This document shows positions 35,303 through 42,469 of a stretch of 64,000 nt of DNA, in pieces. Position 1 is the first letter of the stretch, and each line of letters starts with the position of its first letter. Made by a program: the position numbers and the translations under genes. Source of the DNA: Rhodoferax sp. OV413 (GTDB lineage Bacteria; Pseudomonadota; Gammaproteobacteria; Burkholderiales; Burkholderiaceae_C); NCBI GenBank assembly GCA_945861785.1, contig CAMAWD010000014.1, positions 35,434 through 99,433 of the forward strand, in the 5' to 3' direction. The notes under the pieces are model-generated. The model had not been told where the DNA came from. It made no database searches and saw only the letters and a program-made list of their open reading frames with translations.

Positions 35303-35998
35303 TCAGTTCCCGGCCGTCTCGTTTGTCACCGCCAGTTGCTTCGACAGAACCGCAACGTCGGGCAGGTCCCTCACGGCACTTGCCGCCATGACAAGCGTCG
35401 ATTTCTCGTCCCCTGTGAGCGTCTGCAAATCTCCGTCACTGAAGTAGACGAGGGCCTTCAGGCTTTCGCTCGGCTGGAAGGCCTGGCCGAAGAATTGACA
35501 AGCTGCCGCGAGGGCGCGCGGGAGGTTGGCCCCGGCCTTTATCATCGCCGCGATATCGCGGTAGTCCTTTGCCTCTGCACGCTGGAGGATGACCTTGACT
35601 TTGGTCGCCATCAGGTCATCCAGGCAGGCAACTTGCAAAACACCATCCTCAGTGAAATCCGGGCGGCCTACGCGCCCAAAGCCAAGCATCCCAAAGAATG
35701 ACACCTTGACATGGCTGTGTTGGGAGTCGCCGTACGCGACCAGGACGGTCAGAGCATTCTGATAGTCTTGCACGACCGTCGCGTTGGCAAAGAACCGAAA
35801 TGAATCGTGTATCTTCATTCGGTCGAGAGGCTTATCCGAGAAGAAGTCGAAATCGACTGATTGTCGATGCCCCAGCCGCAGCGCAACGGCTGTGCCACCA
35901 TACAGAACGAAGCCGAGCCCTGGTGCTGCGGCCAACTCGTGCCACAAACGCTGTTGCGCCGTAGGCAGGATATCCATGCGAGGCTTGAACCGACTCAT
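35303..35998 (-). CDS. Nucleotidyltransferase-type toxin, AbiEii family
   Basis: About 231 residues from ATG 35998 (MSRFKPRMDILPTAQ). The DNA-polymerase-beta-like motif LYGGTAVALRLGHRQSVDFDFF at ~38-60 has the GGT...DxD arrangement of AbiEii/DUF1814 nucleotidyltransferases, followed by CLDDLMATKVKVILQRAEAKDYRD, a conserved second block. AbiEii-type toxins of type IV TA or phage-abortive systems modify nucleotides or tRNA and inhibit growth. The gene overlaps the upstream small partner by 4 bases (ATGA). The cassette is bracketed by related short repeats. Confidence 0.82.
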   Translation of the reverse strand: MSRFKPRMDILPTAQQRLWHELAAAPGLGFVLYGGTAVALRLGHRQSVDFDFFSDKPLDRMKIHDSFRFFANATVVQDYQNALTVLVAYGDSQHSHVKVSFFGMLGFGRVGRPDFTEDGVLQVACLDDLMATKVKVILQRAEAKDYRDIAAMIKAGANLPRALAAACQFFGQAFQPSESLKALVYFSDGDLQTLTGDEKSTLVMAASAVRDLPDVAVLSKQLAVTNETAGN

Positions 35999-36300
35999 CC
36001 GGCAAATCTTCTGAGCGGAAGCGCCGGGACGTTTCCTTCGCTTGCCAGGCCGAGTCGATAGTGCCAGTATGCCCACGACCGATCATTGAACTGCCCCGCT
36101 TGCGCATCGGCCAGGACGGCTCGAAGCACGTCGTCACCCAGCGCCGCAGCGAGAGCCTGCACGTCGGCATAGTCGCCGATGTTCATCACCTGGGCGACAA
36201 CGCGCTCCGGCATGGCCATCGCATCGTCAGGTGTTTTCCACCAGACGTACTTGCTAGCCAGTGGACGCAGCAAATGTTGATCGAGCGGTGTTGGCGCCAT
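35995..36300 (-). CDS. Small partner (putative antitoxin) of the AbiEii-like toxin
   Basis: 101 residues from ATG 36300. Begins MAPTPLDQHLLRPLASKYVW, then WKTPDDAMAMPERVVAQVMN, a helical Ala/Leu segment, and FNDRSWAYWHYRLGL. I recognise this as the small conserved protein encoded just before AbiEii-like nucleotidyltransferases in many proteobacteria. It has no obvious DNA-binding domain of the AbiEi type. Neutralising role inferred from pairing and the ATGA overlap. Confidence 0.65.
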   Translation of the reverse strand: MAPTPLDQHLLRPLASKYVWWKTPDDAMAMPERVVAQVMNIGDYADVQALAAALGDDVLRAVLADAQAGQFNDRSWAYWHYRLGLASEGNVPALPLRRFAG

Positions 36301-36321
36301 TGGAAAAGGATGGGCAGTGTT

Positions 36322-36344
36322 GGGGTAAGGTCTTGCATTGCAAC
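36322..36344 (+). repeat. GGGGTAAGGTCTTGCATTGC repeat, copy 3
   Basis: Same motif as the copies at 35003 and 35042, same orientation, with A for C at the sixth base. It lies immediately upstream of the TA pair, so copies sit on both sides of the cassette. No gene is seen from 36345 to 36515. Confidence 0.6.
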
Positions 36345-36515
36345 AGCCCCGCAGATGTCCGGGTGCTGCGCATGGCACGTTGCTCACATGGCCAGAACCC
36401 GAAGCGTGGTCGATTCTCTCGCCCCTTCGCACCGTGTGTCAATACTGGCGTCAGGCCGTTGACCAACAGCGCCGGTGGTGTGGTCTGGCAATGCGTGTGA
36501 GCTGTTTGGCCGGCG

Positions 36516-36656
36516 TCAACTATCCTGACCGGCTTGTCGCACATGGAAGCCATAGATCTCATCTGCGAAAATTTCGGCATCGAGCATTCCATGGAGTGCC
36601 TTGAAGTCCCGCTGCGCCATCGGCAGCATCGCATTGGCCTGCTTGCTGTCGGACAT
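36516..36656 (-). pseudogene. Truncated HEPN-domain protein (toxin of an MNT/HEPN pair)
   Basis: Starts at ATG 36656 (MSDSKQANAMLPMAQRDFKA) and reads the first ~44 residues of a HEPN RNase (GMLDAEIFADEIYGFHVRQA). It then runs off frame to QDS-stop where AAEKALKAW or similar is expected. The catalytic RxxxxH of the family lies beyond the break. Overlaps the MNT fragment. Confidence 0.6.
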
Positions 36657-36927
36657 GGATGACGCGTCCTTCGCGTTGCGCTCGGCCCACGACATGGTTG
36701 GAGGAGTCTTTCCAGTAGTCAAACTCGTCCCGACTGTAGAGAAGTATGTCCAGCGCGCTCGGAAACTCGCGCAGCGCCTTTGACAACCTGGCGTATTCGG
36801 CCCGGCGACTCCGTTGCGTTGAAAACGGCTCCTGCTCAATGACCATCAAGTCCACGTCAGAGTCTGCGCTGGCGGCCCCCTGGCGCGGAAACGCGGGCCG
36901 TGAAATCGGTGGGGCTGCCCCCGTCAA
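36559..36927 (-). pseudogene. Truncated MNT-type nucleotidyltransferase (antitoxin of an MNT/HEPN pair)
   Basis: The frame holds the core of a minimal nucleotidyltransferase: ASADSDVDLMVIE (DxD metal site) near residue 24 and SALDILLYSRDEFDYWKD near 60. The preceding GSxAxG loop is damaged (FPRQGAAS), and the first ~35 residues of the family are missing or replaced. The C terminus runs on past the expected end (GRVIHVR) into unrelated frame. Together with the HEPN piece it is a decayed toxin-antitoxin pair. Confidence 0.6.
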
Positions 36928-37988
36928 TGCCGGGCAAATACTGCGTCAAGACCGGGTGCTTCGATACTTCGGTCAAACCAGGATTCGAGCTGCTCGAGGC
37001 TGGCAGCGCTGATCTGGGCTTCTACTGCCGTGGGCAATGCGCCAAAGCGCCTGACCAGGATGCGGCGCAGCAACTGCGCCTGGCCTTCCAGCTTGCCCTC
37101 CAGCTTGCCCTCCAGCTTGCCCTCCAGCTTGCCGCGCTGAACCCCCTGCTGCAACAGTTGCTCCTTCCAGTTGTCAATGCGTTCGCTGATCATTTGCTGT
37201 ACCTCCGTTAAGTCTTGCGGCTGTGTGCTGTCACCATCGGGGGCAAAGCGCCTTAACACCACCCGATTGATCCACACTGTGAGTGCCCGGCGCAATTCCC
37301 GATTGTGCGGTGCCTTCAGGGTTTGCACCAGTTGCCCCACCGCTTCGGTAATATCCTGCGCATTGGCGCTGCGTTCCAGCCGTAGCACGCTGGCGATTGC
37401 ATTATCCGCCTGCCCCTGCAGCTTGTGCTCCGGCACGCGCCCTTCATCGAGCACAAAGTAGCGCAGACGCGGTCGGTAGGCCATCAGGCTGGGCGGGCTG
37501 TTCTCGATCAGTTGCTCGATGTCGCGCGCTGCGCTCCAGGGGCGCTCGCCGTTGTACAGCACGAGCGGAAACACGGCGGGCAGGCGGGCAGATCTGACCG
37601 CTGCGCTCGCGGGGTTCGCCGATGTCGATCTGACTTGCCCGCTTTTGATGAGATCTTGGTACAGCAAACCAATGTAGGTCAGGATGCGCACGGCCATGTA
37701 GGGGTCGTTGTTGCTTTGGAACTCCAGCAGCAGATAGACGTACAGCCATTCCCCCTGGCTGGCATAACCAGCCGCAGCGCTCTCATCGGCGCGCATGCGG
37801 ATTCGCCAGATGATGTCATCTTCGCGGTCGCGCAGGTCGTCGCTCACGTAGCTTCCGCTGACCTTTTCAAGGGTGTCAAAGTCCAACCAGGCCACCCAGT
37901 CTTCGTCGACAAACCCGCGCAGCAGATCGCGCACTGCCTGGGGGTGTGAGAACAGGTTCTTGTAGGCGTTGTCGTGGGGCTCAGGCAT
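36924..37988 (-). CDS. Rpn-family recombination-promoting nuclease/putative transposase
   Basis: About 354 residues from ATG 37988 (MPEPHDNAYKNLFSHP). Typical Rpn/PD-(D/E)XK start: DNAYKNLFSHPQAVRDLL, then DDIIWRIRM (Asp) and YVYLLLEFQS (Glu-x-Gln, the nuclease core) near residues 65-110, then MAVRILTYIGLLYQDL. Rpn proteins are DNA endonucleases that raise RecA-independent recombination. The C-terminal region has a Lys-Leu-Glu-Gly repeat (x4) encoded by a 12-base tandem repeat, then LRRILVRRFG. It starts after a divergent promoter-like region and ends 3 bases inside the MNT fragment. Confidence 0.85.
   Translation of the reverse strand: MPEPHDNAYKNLFSHPQAVRDLLRGFVDEDWVAWLDFDTLEKVSGSYVSDDLRDREDDIIWRIRMRADESAAAGYASQGEWLYVYLLLEFQSNNDPYMAVRILTYIGLLYQDLIKSGQVRSTSANPASAAVRSARLPAVFPLVLYNGERPWSAARDIEQLIENSPPSLMAYRPRLRYFVLDEGRVPEHKLQGQADNAIASVLRLERSANAQDITEAVGQLVQTLKAPHNRELRRALTVWINRVVLRRFAPDGDSTQPQDLTEVQQMISERIDNWKEQLLQQGVQRGKLEGKLEGKLEGKLEGQAQLLRRILVRRFGALPTAVEAQISAASLEQLESWFDRSIEAPGLDAVFARH
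37089..37133. repeat. 12-base tandem repeat encoding KLEG units
   Basis: CAGCTTGCCCTC repeated nearly four times within the Rpn gene. In-frame copy-number change would alter linker length without a frameshift. Confidence 0.85.
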
Positions 37989-38132
37989 GGGGGAAAGCGT
38001 AGCACGACGCCCGAATCTGCGCCGTCCAGTTGCGTGGCAACCGAGTGCAACTGAATTTGGATGATTCTGTTGCTCACTTTGAGGCAACAGGGCTGCATAT
38101 CACGCCCGGTGAGTTAAAAACCGGGGCGAAGG
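37989..38132. other. Intergenic region upstream of the Rpn gene
   Basis: Two small hairpins: GTTGC...GCAAC near 38068-38087 and CCCGGT...ACCGGG near 38103-38123. No gene found; likely holds the Rpn promoter. Confidence 0.3.
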
Positions 38133-38483
38133 ATGCTGGCGCCCATGTTCGATGTCGTGACCACATCGATCTATCGCTACACCCGATTGCAGGGCGGCGA
38201 GGACCTCGAGGACAGGACAACGGCCGCCGGGAAGGGGCAAACCCGGACATACCCCACCACGGCCGAACTGACTCGCTTTGGACGCGAAATCTGCCGAGTC
38301 CACAACCCCAAGGGCGCCCTTTGTCGAATCGCATATGCGATGACCGACACACTGTCCGCAGCCGAACAAGATGGGCGAATCCCGTCTGGCATGCTGGCCA
38401 AGATAACCGGCGTCTGGTCCTCGGGAATGAACTGCGACACCGAGGCTTGTCGCATCGACAAAGCGGTCCAACAGACGCGTTGA
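38133..38483 (+). CDS. Hypothetical protein, doubtful
   Basis: 116 codons from ATG 38133 (a second ATG follows at 38145), with many G/C third positions. The translation includes YRYTRLQGGEDLED, RFGREICRVHNPKG and MNCDTEACRIDKAV, with four cysteines. I recognise no family. Alternative frames on both strands are also open here, so it may not be a gene. It ends 112 bases before the second fimT. Confidence 0.25.
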   Translation: MLAPMFDVVTTSIYRYTRLQGGEDLEDRTTAAGKGQTRTYPTTAELTRFGREICRVHNPKGALCRIAYAMTDTLSAAEQDGRIPSGMLAKITGVWSSGMNCDTEACRIDKAVQQTR

Positions 38484-38595
38484 CCGCTTTCCGACATGGG
38501 AAAAACGCCATGCTGGTGTCGTTCTGCAGTAGCCGCGCGCCGCCCGCAAGTCGTCCAGCTTTTGGGGTATGACCTGAACCGCCTGCCGTCGCACC

Positions 38596-39192
38596 ATGGC
38601 ATCCACCATGTGCACCCACGCTGTTCCCTCCGGGCACCCTACCCAGCCACGTGCAAACAGCGGGTTCTCGCTGGTCGAGTTGATGGTGGTTGCCGCCATC
38701 GCCGCTGTGTTGCTCGCGATCACCGTGCCATCCATGGGTGCCATGCTCAGCACACAAAGAACGGTATCGCTGACCAACATCTTTCTCCACAGCCTGCATC
38801 TGGCCCGAAGTGAAGCAATCAAGCGCAATGGGCGCGCGGTGGTGTGCAAGTCCGCGAACGGCCAGCAGTGCACAACGGCAGGTGGCTGGGAGCAGGGCTG
38901 GATCGTGTTCCATGACGTGAACAACAATGCGCAGCTCGACGGCGATGAGTTGGTCGTGCAACAACACGGCCCCGCGCCGGCTGGAATGCGCCTGCGCGGC
39001 AACGCGCCGGTGGTGAGTTATGTGTCTTATTCGGCAGGAGGAACAGCGAAACTGATGTCCGGAGCCTTTCAGGCCGGCACCTTCACGCTGTGCCCGGCTG
39101 CAGCTGGAAACGGTGCCGACGTGCGGCTGGTGGTGCTCGGCGGCCCGGGGCGACCACGGGTCCAGAAAGGCACGGCGGCAAATTGCCCGTGA
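38596..39192 (+). CDS. Second FimT/GspH-family type IV minor pilin
   Basis: 198 residues from ATG 38596. Cleavage site ANSG|FSLVELMVVAAIAAVLLA with Glu+5; the leader is longer than usual (about 22 residues), so translation may begin internally. LHLARSEAIKRNGRAVVCKS and GWEQGWIVFHDVN are the FimT/GspH signatures. Separated from the main minor pilin operon by the 34-38.5-kb accessory stretch and convergent with nrdR. Confidence 0.88.
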   Translation: MASTMCTHAVPSGHPTQPRANSGFSLVELMVVAAIAAVLLAITVPSMGAMLSTQRTVSLTNIFLHSLHLARSEAIKRNGRAVVCKSANGQQCTTAGGWEQGWIVFHDVNNNAQLDGDELVVQQHGPAPAGMRLRGNAPVVSYVSYSAGGTAKLMSGAFQAGTFTLCPAAAGNGADVRLVVLGGPGRPRVQKGTAANCP

Positions 39193-39219
39193 ACAGGCTG
39201 CCGTGCAGGGCGCTGGCTT

Positions 39220-39669
39220 TCAGCGCCGCACTTCGTCCACCAGCGTCTTGAACTCGTCGATGTCCTCGAAGTTGCGGTAGACGCTGGCAAAACGCACGTA
39301 GGCGACTTTGTCGAGCTTCTTGAGCTCGCGCATGACCAGTTCACCGATGCGGTTGGACTGCACCTCGCGCAGGCCGAGGTTGAGCAGCTTTTCTTCGATG
39401 CGCTCGATGGCGCTGTCGACCTGTTCGGTGCTGACCGGGCGCTTGCGCAGGGCCAGGTTCATCGATGCCAGCAACTTGGCACGCTCGAACTCGATGCGCC
39501 GGCCGTCCTTCTTGACGATCGTCGGGAAGTTGACGTCCGGCCGTTCGTAGGTGGTGAAGCGCTTTTCGCAGGCGCCGCACTGGCGCCGGCGGCGGATGAA
39601 GTCGCCGTCTTCCGACACACGGGTCTCGACGACCTGGGTTTCCGAGTGACTGCAAAAGGGGCACTTCAT
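39220..39669 (-). CDS. nrdR: Transcriptional repressor NrdR
   Basis: Represses ribonucleotide reductase genes in response to ATP/dATP. 149 residues: zinc ribbon [13 protein letters not shown]...[16 protein letters not shown] (four cysteines), then the ATP-cone domain ([19 protein letters not shown]). Length and motifs are standard. Immediately downstream of glyA. Confidence 0.97.
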   Translation of the reverse strand: MKCPFCSHSETQVVETRVSEDGDFIRRRRQCGACEKRFTTYERPDVNFPTIVKKDGRRIEFERAKLLASMNLALRKRPVSTEQVDSAIERIEEKLLNLGLREVQSNRIGELVMRELKKLDKVAYVRFASVYRNFEDIDEFKTLVDEVRR

Positions 39670-39714
39670 GGGTTCAGCGTGCGTGCAGTCGCCGGTGGGG
39701 CAAGCGCAATCGGG

Positions 39715-40959
39715 TTACCGGTACACCGGGAAGCGGCTGGTCAGCGCGTGCACCTTGGCCCGCACCGCGTCGATGTTGGCCGCGTCATGCGGCTTGTCCA
39801 GCACGTCGGCGATCAGGTTGGCAGTCAGGCGGGCCTCGTCGTCCTTGAAGCCGCGCGTGGTCATGGCCGGGGTGCCGATGCGCACACCGCTGGTGACCAT
39901 CGGTTTCTCGGGGTCGTTGGGGATGGCGTTCTTGTTGATCGTCATGTGCGCGCTGCCCAGCACGGCCTCGGCCTCTTTGCCGGTGATGCCCTTGGAGCGC
40001 AGGTCGACCAGCATCAGGTGGCTCTGGGTGCCGCCGCTGACGATGCGCAGGCCGCGTTCGGTCAGTGTTTGCGCAACGGTGCGTGCGTTTTGCATTACCT
40101 GCGCCTGGTAGGTCTTGAATTCGGGTGCCAGTGCTTCCTTGAACGCAACCGCCTTGGCCGCAATGACATGCATCAGCGGGCCGCCCTGCAGGCCCGGGAA
40201 GATCGCGCTGTTGATGACTTTTTCGTGCTCCGACTTCATCAGGATGATGCCGCCACGGGGGCCGCGCAGGCTCTTGTGCGTGGTTGAGGTCACCACGTCG
40301 GCATGTGGCACCGGGTTGGGGTAGAGCCCGGCCGCAATCAGCCCGGCGTAGTGGGCCATGTCGACCATGAAGATGGCGCCGACGTCTTTCGCGACCTTGG
40401 CAAAACGCGCGAAGTCGATGGTCAGGGAATAGGCCGATGCGCCGGCGATGATGAGTTTGGGGCGCGTCTCGTGGGCCTTGCGCTCCATGGCGTCATAGTC
40501 GATTTCCTCGCGCGCGTTCAGGCCGTAACTCACCACCTTGAACCACTTGCCGCTGATGTTGAGCGCCATACCGTGCGTGAGGTGCCCGCCTTCGGCCAGG
40601 CTCATGCCCATGATGGTGTCGCCAGGGTTCAGGAAAGCCAGAAAGACCGCCTCGTTGGCCGACGCGCCGCAATGCGCCTGCACATTGGCAGCCTGCGCGC
40701 CAAACAGCTGCTTGACCCGGTCGATGGCGAGTTGCTCTGCCACGTCGACATGTTCGCAGCCGCCGTAGTAGCGCCGGCCTGGGTACCCTTCGGCGTATTT
40801 GTTGGTCAGCTGCGAGCCCTGCGCCGCCATGACAGCCGGTGAGGCGTAGTTTTCGCTGGCGATCAGCTCGATGTGGTGTTCCTGCCGGGCGTTTTCCGCC
40901 TGGATGGCAGCCCATAGTTCAGGGTCGGTCTGTTCTACTAGTATGGAGCGGTCGTACAT
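39715..40959 (-). CDS. glyA: Serine hydroxymethyltransferase
   Basis: Interconverts serine and glycine using PLP and tetrahydrofolate. 414 residues, standard length. [10 protein letters not shown] at the N terminus, [11 protein letters not shown], and [16 protein letters not shown] with the PLP lysine. It lies 45 bases upstream of nrdR on the same strand, the order usual in Burkholderiales. Confidence 0.97.
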   Translation of the reverse strand: MYDRSILVEQTDPELWAAIQAENARQEHHIELIASENYASPAVMAAQGSQLTNKYAEGYPGRRYYGGCEHVDVAEQLAIDRVKQLFGAQAANVQAHCGASANEAVFLAFLNPGDTIMGMSLAEGGHLTHGMALNISGKWFKVVSYGLNAREEIDYDAMERKAHETRPKLIIAGASAYSLTIDFARFAKVAKDVGAIFMVDMAHYAGLIAAGLYPNPVPHADVVTSTTHKSLRGPRGGIILMKSEHEKVINSAIFPGLQGGPLMHVIAAKAVAFKEALAPEFKTYQAQVMQNARTVAQTLTERGLRIVSGGTQSHLMLVDLRSKGITGKEAEAVLGSAHMTINKNAIPNDPEKPMVTSGVRIGTPAMTTRGFKDDEARLTANLIADVLDKPHDAANIDAVRAKVHALTSRFPVYR

Positions 40960-41034
40960 GGTGGTGTCGGTCTGTGGGGAAGGGCCGGTGGGCGGGCGCC
41001 GGCTTGCGCCGTGCCCAGCACGTGCGCCCGGAAC

Positions 41035-41847
41035 TCAGAATCTGAAAAGCGCAGCGACTTTTTCGACAGTTCCCGCGCCGCCATCGTCAGAGGGCACTGT
41101 CTGGGCCTGTGCCGGCGGGGTGGCTGGCACGCTCTTGCCCGCGGCGACAGACTGAAGCCGTGCGTGTTCGGCCAGCACCTTGCCGGCATAGCCACCGTCG
41201 CCTTCCTGGTTGCCTGCACCCACGTAATAACGCAGGCCACCTTCGAGCGAACCCGCGCGGGCGATGCACTCCTGCAGCACCTTGACCCCTACGCGCAGGT
41301 TGGCTACGGGGTCGAAGGCAGCCAGGTGGCCGCCAAAGTTCTCGTACTTGTCGCCGTGGATCTTGGTCATCACTTGCATCAAGCCCTGGGCGCCCATGGC
41401 ACTTTGCGCAAACGGGTTGAAGCCGGATTCGATCGCCATGATGGCCAGGATGAGGGTCGGGTCCAGCTTGGTGCGGCCACCGATGTCGTAGGCTTCGGCC
41501 ACCAGTGCGCTGACGGGTTCCGGGGCTACCCGGTATTTCTTGCTGAGCCAGTAGGCTACTGTTGCCTGCTGTTGGGGGAGATCTTTGGGGTCGGCGGCGG
41601 TAGCGCGGTCGGCGAGCTCCGGGGGCGCCTCCTGCAGGCCCAGCGACACCTGGCGCGCTTGCAGCCAGTCGATCAGGCGCGATTCCCCGAGTTCACGGAT
41701 CTCGGGGCGCACCGTCAGGGTTACTGCGACGAAGACAACCACCAGGCCAAGCATGGCAAAACCGTTGTGGGTGATTTCAAACAGGCCGTTGGCGATATCC
41801 GATACGAATGTTTTCAGACCACTCGATATTTTTCTTGACGCTGACAT
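41035..41847 (-). CDS. Membrane-anchored lytic transglycosylase (SLT family 1)
   Basis: About 270 residues from ATG 41847, which has GAAGGAAG upstream; the longer GTG frame (41865) would include that RBS as codons. One N-terminal transmembrane helix (GFAMLGLVVVFVAVTL). The catalytic domain has LAIMAIESGFNPFAQSAMGA (catalytic Glu) and GLMQVM, then NLRVGVKVLQE and YYVGAGNQEG. Cleaves peptidoglycan glycan strands with anhydro product formation. C-terminal Pro/Ala tail. Physiological role not clear from context. Confidence 0.9.
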   Translation of the reverse strand: MSASRKISSGLKTFVSDIANGLFEITHNGFAMLGLVVVFVAVTLTVRPEIRELGESRLIDWLQARQVSLGLQEAPPELADRATAADPKDLPQQQATVAYWLSKKYRVAPEPVSALVAEAYDIGGRTKLDPTLILAIMAIESGFNPFAQSAMGAQGLMQVMTKIHGDKYENFGGHLAAFDPVANLRVGVKVLQECIARAGSLEGGLRYYVGAGNQEGDGGYAGKVLAEHARLQSVAAGKSVPATPPAQAQTVPSDDGGAGTVEKVAALFRF

Positions 41848-42181
41848 AGCTCTTCCTTCTTTCACGAAGTCGGCACCGGTGCACTGCGGACAGTGTGTGG
41901 GGCAAACACATCGTTTGGGTTGGTACGCCTTCGAACTTCCGATCCCCTCACAGGCGGGCTATCGGTAAGTCGAATTTGCCGGGGTCGGCAGCGATTCGGG
42001 TTAACCCTAGCTTCTAAGGTTGGCGGATTTTAGGCGGCGACATATATCCAGTCAACCATATAAAACGACTTTCTTAATCCTCAATTGCGTGGTATGAAGA
42101 TTTGCGCCAGGCCGTGGAAAAAATTCGCGGAATCCGGCATTCGGGCTTGTATTTCCAATGCGCCGGCTCTAGACTGGAACC
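41848..42181. other. Intergenic region upstream of the lytic transglycosylase gene
   Basis: An AT-rich patch (about 42030-42080, ACATATATCC...CCATATAAAACG) probably includes divergent promoters. No gene seen. Confidence 0.3.
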
Positions 42182-42389
42182 GCCTGAACACTCAGGCACG
42201 ACGTTGGCGTCCTCACGTTGCAGCCCCTGGGCAGCGTTTGCGGGGGGGCCCTGACGAAACGCGGTGGCAATCTTTTGCCGCCTTCGCGCCGGGGACTTTC
42301 ATCTCCCTGTGTGCGAGCCAGACGGCACGGACCTCAGGTCAGCCGTCGAGCCCGGCGGGCCGGCTTCATGCCAGTTCGTCGGGCTTTCT
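42182..42389 (+). ncRNA. Candidate structured RNA or leader before the DUF748 gene
   Basis: Three strong hairpins follow one another: GCCTGA-ACAC-TCAGGC (42182-42197), GGTGGCAA-TCTT-TTGCCGCC (42263-42282) and GACGGC-ACG-GACCTCAGGTC-A-GCCGTC (42321-42347). Then an AGCCCG/CGGGCT stem (42349/42380) is followed by a T-rich run (TTTCTTGTTT). No coding frame is convincing. It could be a small RNA ending in a terminator or an attenuating leader of the next gene. No known family was recognised. Confidence 0.4.
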
Positions 42390-42469
42390 TGTTTGTCCTG
42401 AGCCACATTGCTGATGTTTTACAGTCAATGCCATTGACTAGCGGGTGGTCCGTGTTGAACACTCACCAA

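Noticed and set aside
37089..37133. CRISPR-like short repeats
   Set aside because: Contiguous 12-base units in a coding frame, with no spacers.
41866..42040. c-di-GMP (GEMM) riboswitch upstream of the lytic transglycosylase
   Set aside because: A GGCAAA stretch exists, but the paired GACGCAAAGC part is missing.
42182..42389. 6S RNA, RNase P or tmRNA
   Set aside because: Lacks their hallmark sequences such as GAGGAAAGTCC of RNase P; 6S-type closing helix not found. Left as unassigned structure.
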